The notes under the pieces were generated by a model. That model did no database searches. It saw only the letters and a list, made by a program, of their open reading frames with translations, and was not told the DNA's origin. Positions 44,126-46,103 of a stretch of DNA of 46,103 bases are shown piece after piece. How positions within the stretch are numbered: position 1 is the first letter of the stretch; each line of letters begins with the position of its first letter. Both the position numbers and the translations under genes were made by a program. This stretch comes from Desmonostoc muscorum FACHB-395 (GTDB lineage Bacteria; Cyanobacteriota; Cyanobacteriia; Cyanobacteriales; Nostocaceae), in the NCBI RefSeq assembly GCF_014698035.1, contig NZ_JACJSF010000063.1, positions 1 to 46,103 of the forward strand, read 5' to 3'.

Positions 44126-44899
44126 TTATTCTTGTTCTGATTCAACAATTCGTGGGAAAAAATAACCATTACCTCTTGCTGTGATAATAAATTCTGGGTC
44201 GTTGGGGTCGGATTCTACCTTTGTCCGCAACCGTGAAATATGCACATCTACAACGCGAGTATCTGCATGAAGTTCTGGTACAAAGCCCCACAATTGCTGT
44301 AATATTTCAACCCTTGAAAAAATCTTTCCCGAATGATTTACTAACAACTCTAATAAGCTAAATTCTATACCTGTTAACCGAATGCGTTGCTCATTTTTAT
44401 GAACTTGCCGCTTATTGATATCGATTTTGAGATTGTCCAGATGGATTATCCCAAAGTTAGGAATAGTATTGATACTGGTTTTGTGTGAGCGCCGTTTTAG
44501 TACGCAGGCAATTCGAGCTTCTAGTTCTTTGGGTGAGAAAGGTTTCGTCATGTAGTCATCAGCACCGAGTTCCAGCCCAGTGATTCGGTCTGCTACATCT
44601 GCCAATGCTGTTAGCATGATAATTGGTACGTCTGACTCTTTTCGTAATTCTTGACATACACCATAGCCATCTAGCTTTGGCATCATTACATCTAGAACTA
44701 TCAAGTCAGGGGTCAACAAGCGAAAAGCTGACAAAGCTTCTTCACCATCACTAGCTGTAACTACACTGTAGCCAATCATCTCAAGACGCATCTGTAAAAT
44801 TCGGCGGATGCTGGCTTCGTCATCTACTACTAAGATTGTGCCTTTCTCACCTGATAAGTTTCTCAACGCTGTTCCTCCACAGCGAGAACTCTTAACCAT
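44126..44899 (-). CDS. OmpR-type response regulator, RpaB-like
   Basis: This 257-residue protein has a receiver domain (about 20-140): ILVVDDEASIRRIL, phosphoacceptor Asp70 in LIVLDVMMPKLDGYG, and Lys in MTKPFSPKELEAR. A winged-helix DNA-binding domain of OmpR type follows (about 160-250), with RVVDVHISRLRTKVESDPND and ITARGNGYFF. It follows cyanobacterial RpaB closely over most of its length. RpaB is an essential light-stress regulator. Several departures (HSGKIFSRVEIL, ELHADTRV) suggest a paralogue rather than RpaB itself. The start is ATG 44899; an internal TTG before LRNLSGEKG is possible. It lies 9 bases upstream of the chimeric SDR-glycosyltransferase gene, so they are likely co-transcribed. 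Confidence 0.82.
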   Translation of the reverse strand: MVKSSRCGGTALRNLSGEKGTILVVDDEASIRRILQMRLEMIGYSVVTASDGEEALSAFRLLTPDLIVLDVMMPKLDGYGVCQELRKESDVPIIMLTALADVADRITGLELGADDYMTKPFSPKELEARIACVLKRRSHKTSINTIPNFGIIHLDNLKIDINKRQVHKNEQRIRLTGIEFSLLELLVNHSGKIFSRVEILQQLWGFVPELHADTRVVDVHISRLRTKVESDPNDPEFIITARGNGYFFPRIVESEQE

Positions 44900-44963
44900 C
44901 CATTATCTGCTTATTAGGAGTCAAAAACGCAAAATAATCTTGACCTACAGTCATGATCAAGAA

Positions 44964-44992
44964 GCGATGCCTGCGGCGAGCTACGCTTACGC
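44964..44992. repeat. Cyanobacterial REP-type palindromic repeat
   Basis: GCGATGCCTGCGGCGAGCTA followed by CGCTTACGC is a third member of the REP family in this window, just upstream of the RpaB-like gene and in reverse orientation to the copy at 23182. Confidence 0.7.
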
Positions 44993-45196
44993 TTAATACT
45001 TGCATCTGTGCAAAAGATTATGCTGGAGCATCTGCACGAAAAAGAAATTTGTACTCAATTGGTAAATTCTTCAGCAAGGGACTCGTATTTCCCATCGATT
45101 TGGTGTACCTTATTATTTCTGTGCAATTATTAATACCCATCTTCTCGCAACTTTACTCATCCAAATTTAAAACCAATGCCTTCGAGGGAATATTCA

Positions 45197-45490
45197 ATGA
45201 AAACTTCTAATGATATAGATACCAAGAAGATCATCAAAAAATCTGATAAGCTTACCCTGAGACAGATGAAGCTAATCGAGGAGGCTGAAGACCAACTTCT
45301 TAAAGCTAATACTGTCAATTCTCCAGCCCCTGTGGTTGAGGTTGAGGAGAAACCAGTAGCGATTTCAGAGCCTAGAGTTCCTGACTATGTTCCATTTCTT
45401 GATAATCCTCCAGTACAATCGGTGGGCAACTCTGGCTGGCAGGTTTCTGATGTCTGGCGGGATATTCGGGTAGATGATTTTTGTAATTAA
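45197..45490 (+). CDS. Small hypothetical protein, hydrophilic
   Basis: From ATG 45197, with CGAGGGAA nine bases upstream, this 97-residue frame has a basic helical start (DTKKIIKKSDKLTLRQMKLI), an acidic Val-rich middle (VVEVEEKPVAISEP) and a Trp-containing tail (WQVSDVWRDIRVDDF). It has no membrane segment and no family I recognise. Good ribosome site and non-random composition favour a real gene. The neighbours are a REP copy on the left and the transposon-like end on the right, so it may be accessory. Confidence 0.5.
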   Translation: MKTSNDIDTKKIIKKSDKLTLRQMKLIEEAEDQLLKANTVNSPAPVVEVEEKPVAISEPRVPDYVPFLDNPPVQSVGNSGWQVSDVWRDIRVDDFCN

Positions 45491-45527
45491 AGCAGGCAAT
45501 TTGTATTCCCAGACGGTTCTGCATCAA

Positions 45528-45662
45528 GGCGGTTGCAATTATCCATGATCCGAATCTTAGAGATTGAGGGACAGGCACCTGATCAGGGAGAAAAGTTTTC
45601 CCGAATGCATTCTTCGGCAGCAATACCTCAATACTTCGTTAAAACGATAATATGCAACCGCC
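45528..45662. repeat. Inverted repeat pair, 135-bp span (MITE-like)
   Basis: GGCGGTTGCAATTAT at 45528-45542 faces ATAATATGCAACCGCC at 45647-45662, 15 of 16 bases pairing with one extra base. The 104-base centre has no coding signal. It could be a small MITE or a structured RNA. Confidence 0.45.
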
Positions 45663-45699
45663 TGAGTAACTTTTGTAAACTATCTTTGCATCAAGTCAA

Positions 45700-45746
45700 A
45701 GTTATAGTTGCATTGTGTCTATAATAAGTTACGGCTAACTATAACT
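45700..45746. repeat. Perfect 10-bp inverted repeat around a TATAAT box
   Basis: AGTTATAGTT (45700-45709) and AACTATAACT (45737-45746) pair perfectly. TATAAT at 45719-45724 lies between them. This could be an operator around a promoter or a transcript hairpin; no clear -35 box is seen. Confidence 0.35.
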
Positions 45747-45891
45747 GAAAGTTAGGACCCTGTAAATGGTTATCGCTTGGATTACGCATCAAAGACGATA
45801 CCAAAGACAAACAAAATTTATCGGCAGCGTAATAGTTTGTATTGCCTTGCCAACATGCCCCTCCGCGATCGCATGTTGGTGGAAGTGTGGG

Positions 45892-46103
45892 TTTGCAGAC
45901 TAAGTGAAATTTTTTCAACGCAAGAATAAGGGTTTGAGCAATTTTTGTTGCAGACTAAATGAAATTTTTTTGCAGACTAAGTGAAATTTTCCCCCGAAAT
46001 TTGCAGACTAAATGAAATTTTCCTCAATTACATAACATCTTGATTTGCGTCATTTTGAGTTAAGCCCCAACCAAGCAATGTATGCAGTTCTAATAAAGGG
46101 AAA
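45892..46103 (+). mobile_element. Putative left end of a Tn7-like transposon (iterated TnsB-type sites)
   Basis: Four direct repeats share the 20-base core TGCAGACTAARTGAAATTTT, with cores starting at 45894, 45949, 45971 and 46002. R alternates G, A, G, A. Core spacings of 55, 22 and 31 bases are near whole helical turns, except perhaps 55. Similar sets of direct TnsB sites mark the left ends of Tn7-like and CRISPR-associated (V-K) elements in cyanobacteria; I recall related motifs such as CGCAnATTAAATGTC. A TGTG begins at 45886. After the last repeat come about 80 non-coding bases ending AAAGGGAAA, like a ribosome site, at the window edge. The transposase is not visible, so the call rests on pattern alone. 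Confidence 0.5.

Larger units (their letters stand above)
45491..45891. other. Intergenic region rich in inverted repeats
   Basis: No credible gene is present. The open frame on the minus strand at 45372-45623 overlaps the small plus gene and shows no family. The stretch holds inverted-repeat pairs at 45528-45662 and 45700-45746 and a hairpin at 45850-45879 (CCAACATGC / GCATGTTGG around a HIP1 core), all just outside the direct-repeat array that starts at 45892. Confidence 0.5.

Noticed and set aside
45372..45623. 83-residue minus-strand frame
   Set aside because: It overlaps the better-supported small plus gene and shows no recognisable motif.
45892..46021. Direct repeats read as a CRISPR array
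   Set aside because: Core spacing is uneven (55, 22, 31 bases), two repeats nearly touch, and the unit is short; a transposon end fits better.

Overview
This window looks like the chromosome of a filamentous, probably heterocyst-forming, cyanobacterium. The signs are moderate-to-low GC, many GCGATCGC (HIP1) octamers, short palindromic REP-type repeats, and typical cyanobacterial families: pentapeptide repeats, AAA-WD40 proteins, CHAT-TPR, DUF928, CHASE2-PP2C, slr1658/slr1659-type regulators, an SLH-OprB porin and an RpaB-like regulator. This is judged from composition and protein families only; no rRNA or tRNA gene was found.

Region 1 (1-13.6 kb) is accessory and worn. It holds a truncated membrane sensor, an EF-hand pseudogene with several frame changes, a pentapeptide-AAA ATPase pair, an HTH protein with a weak ATP-grasp-like C-terminus, a sulfotransferase, a remnant of an Orn/Lys/Arg-type decarboxylase, a 1177-residue AAA-WD40 protein, and two abutting transposase remnants (ISKra4-like and IS630-like).

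Region 2 (13.7-23.0 kb) is the most distinctive intact block. A minus-strand operon encodes a PIG-L deacetylase fused to a cyclic-nucleotide-binding domain, then BshA-like, BshC-like and BshB-like proteins. These are relatives of all three bacillithiol-synthesis enzymes. Divergent from it is a PLP-dependent decarboxylase with a C-terminal EF-hand pair. A bacillithiol-like thiol pathway is unexpected in a cyanobacterium, and the domain fusions hint at control by cyclic nucleotide and calcium.

Region 3 (23.4-37.1 kb, plus strand) holds a filamentous-haemagglutinin-type secreted protein, a CHAT-TPR peptidase-like protein, a DUF928 protein with 66-bp tandem repeats, a CHASE2-PP2C phosphatase, a HATPase regulator and a STAS protein. 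The last three form a likely partner-switching chain. An MscS channel and an SLH-OprB porin follow, separated by a long inverted repeat.

Region 4 (37.1-45.5 kb, mainly minus strand) holds a GNAT pseudogene, a urea transporter with three EF-hands, an HD/cNMP-like/TerB-like protein coupled to a nucleoside hydrolase, a chimeric SDR-glycosyltransferase reading frame, and an RpaB-like response regulator. The last 200 bases carry four unevenly spaced direct repeats. They resemble the TnsB-binding sites at the left end of a Tn7-like (possibly CRISPR-associated) transposon whose body would lie to the right, outside the window.
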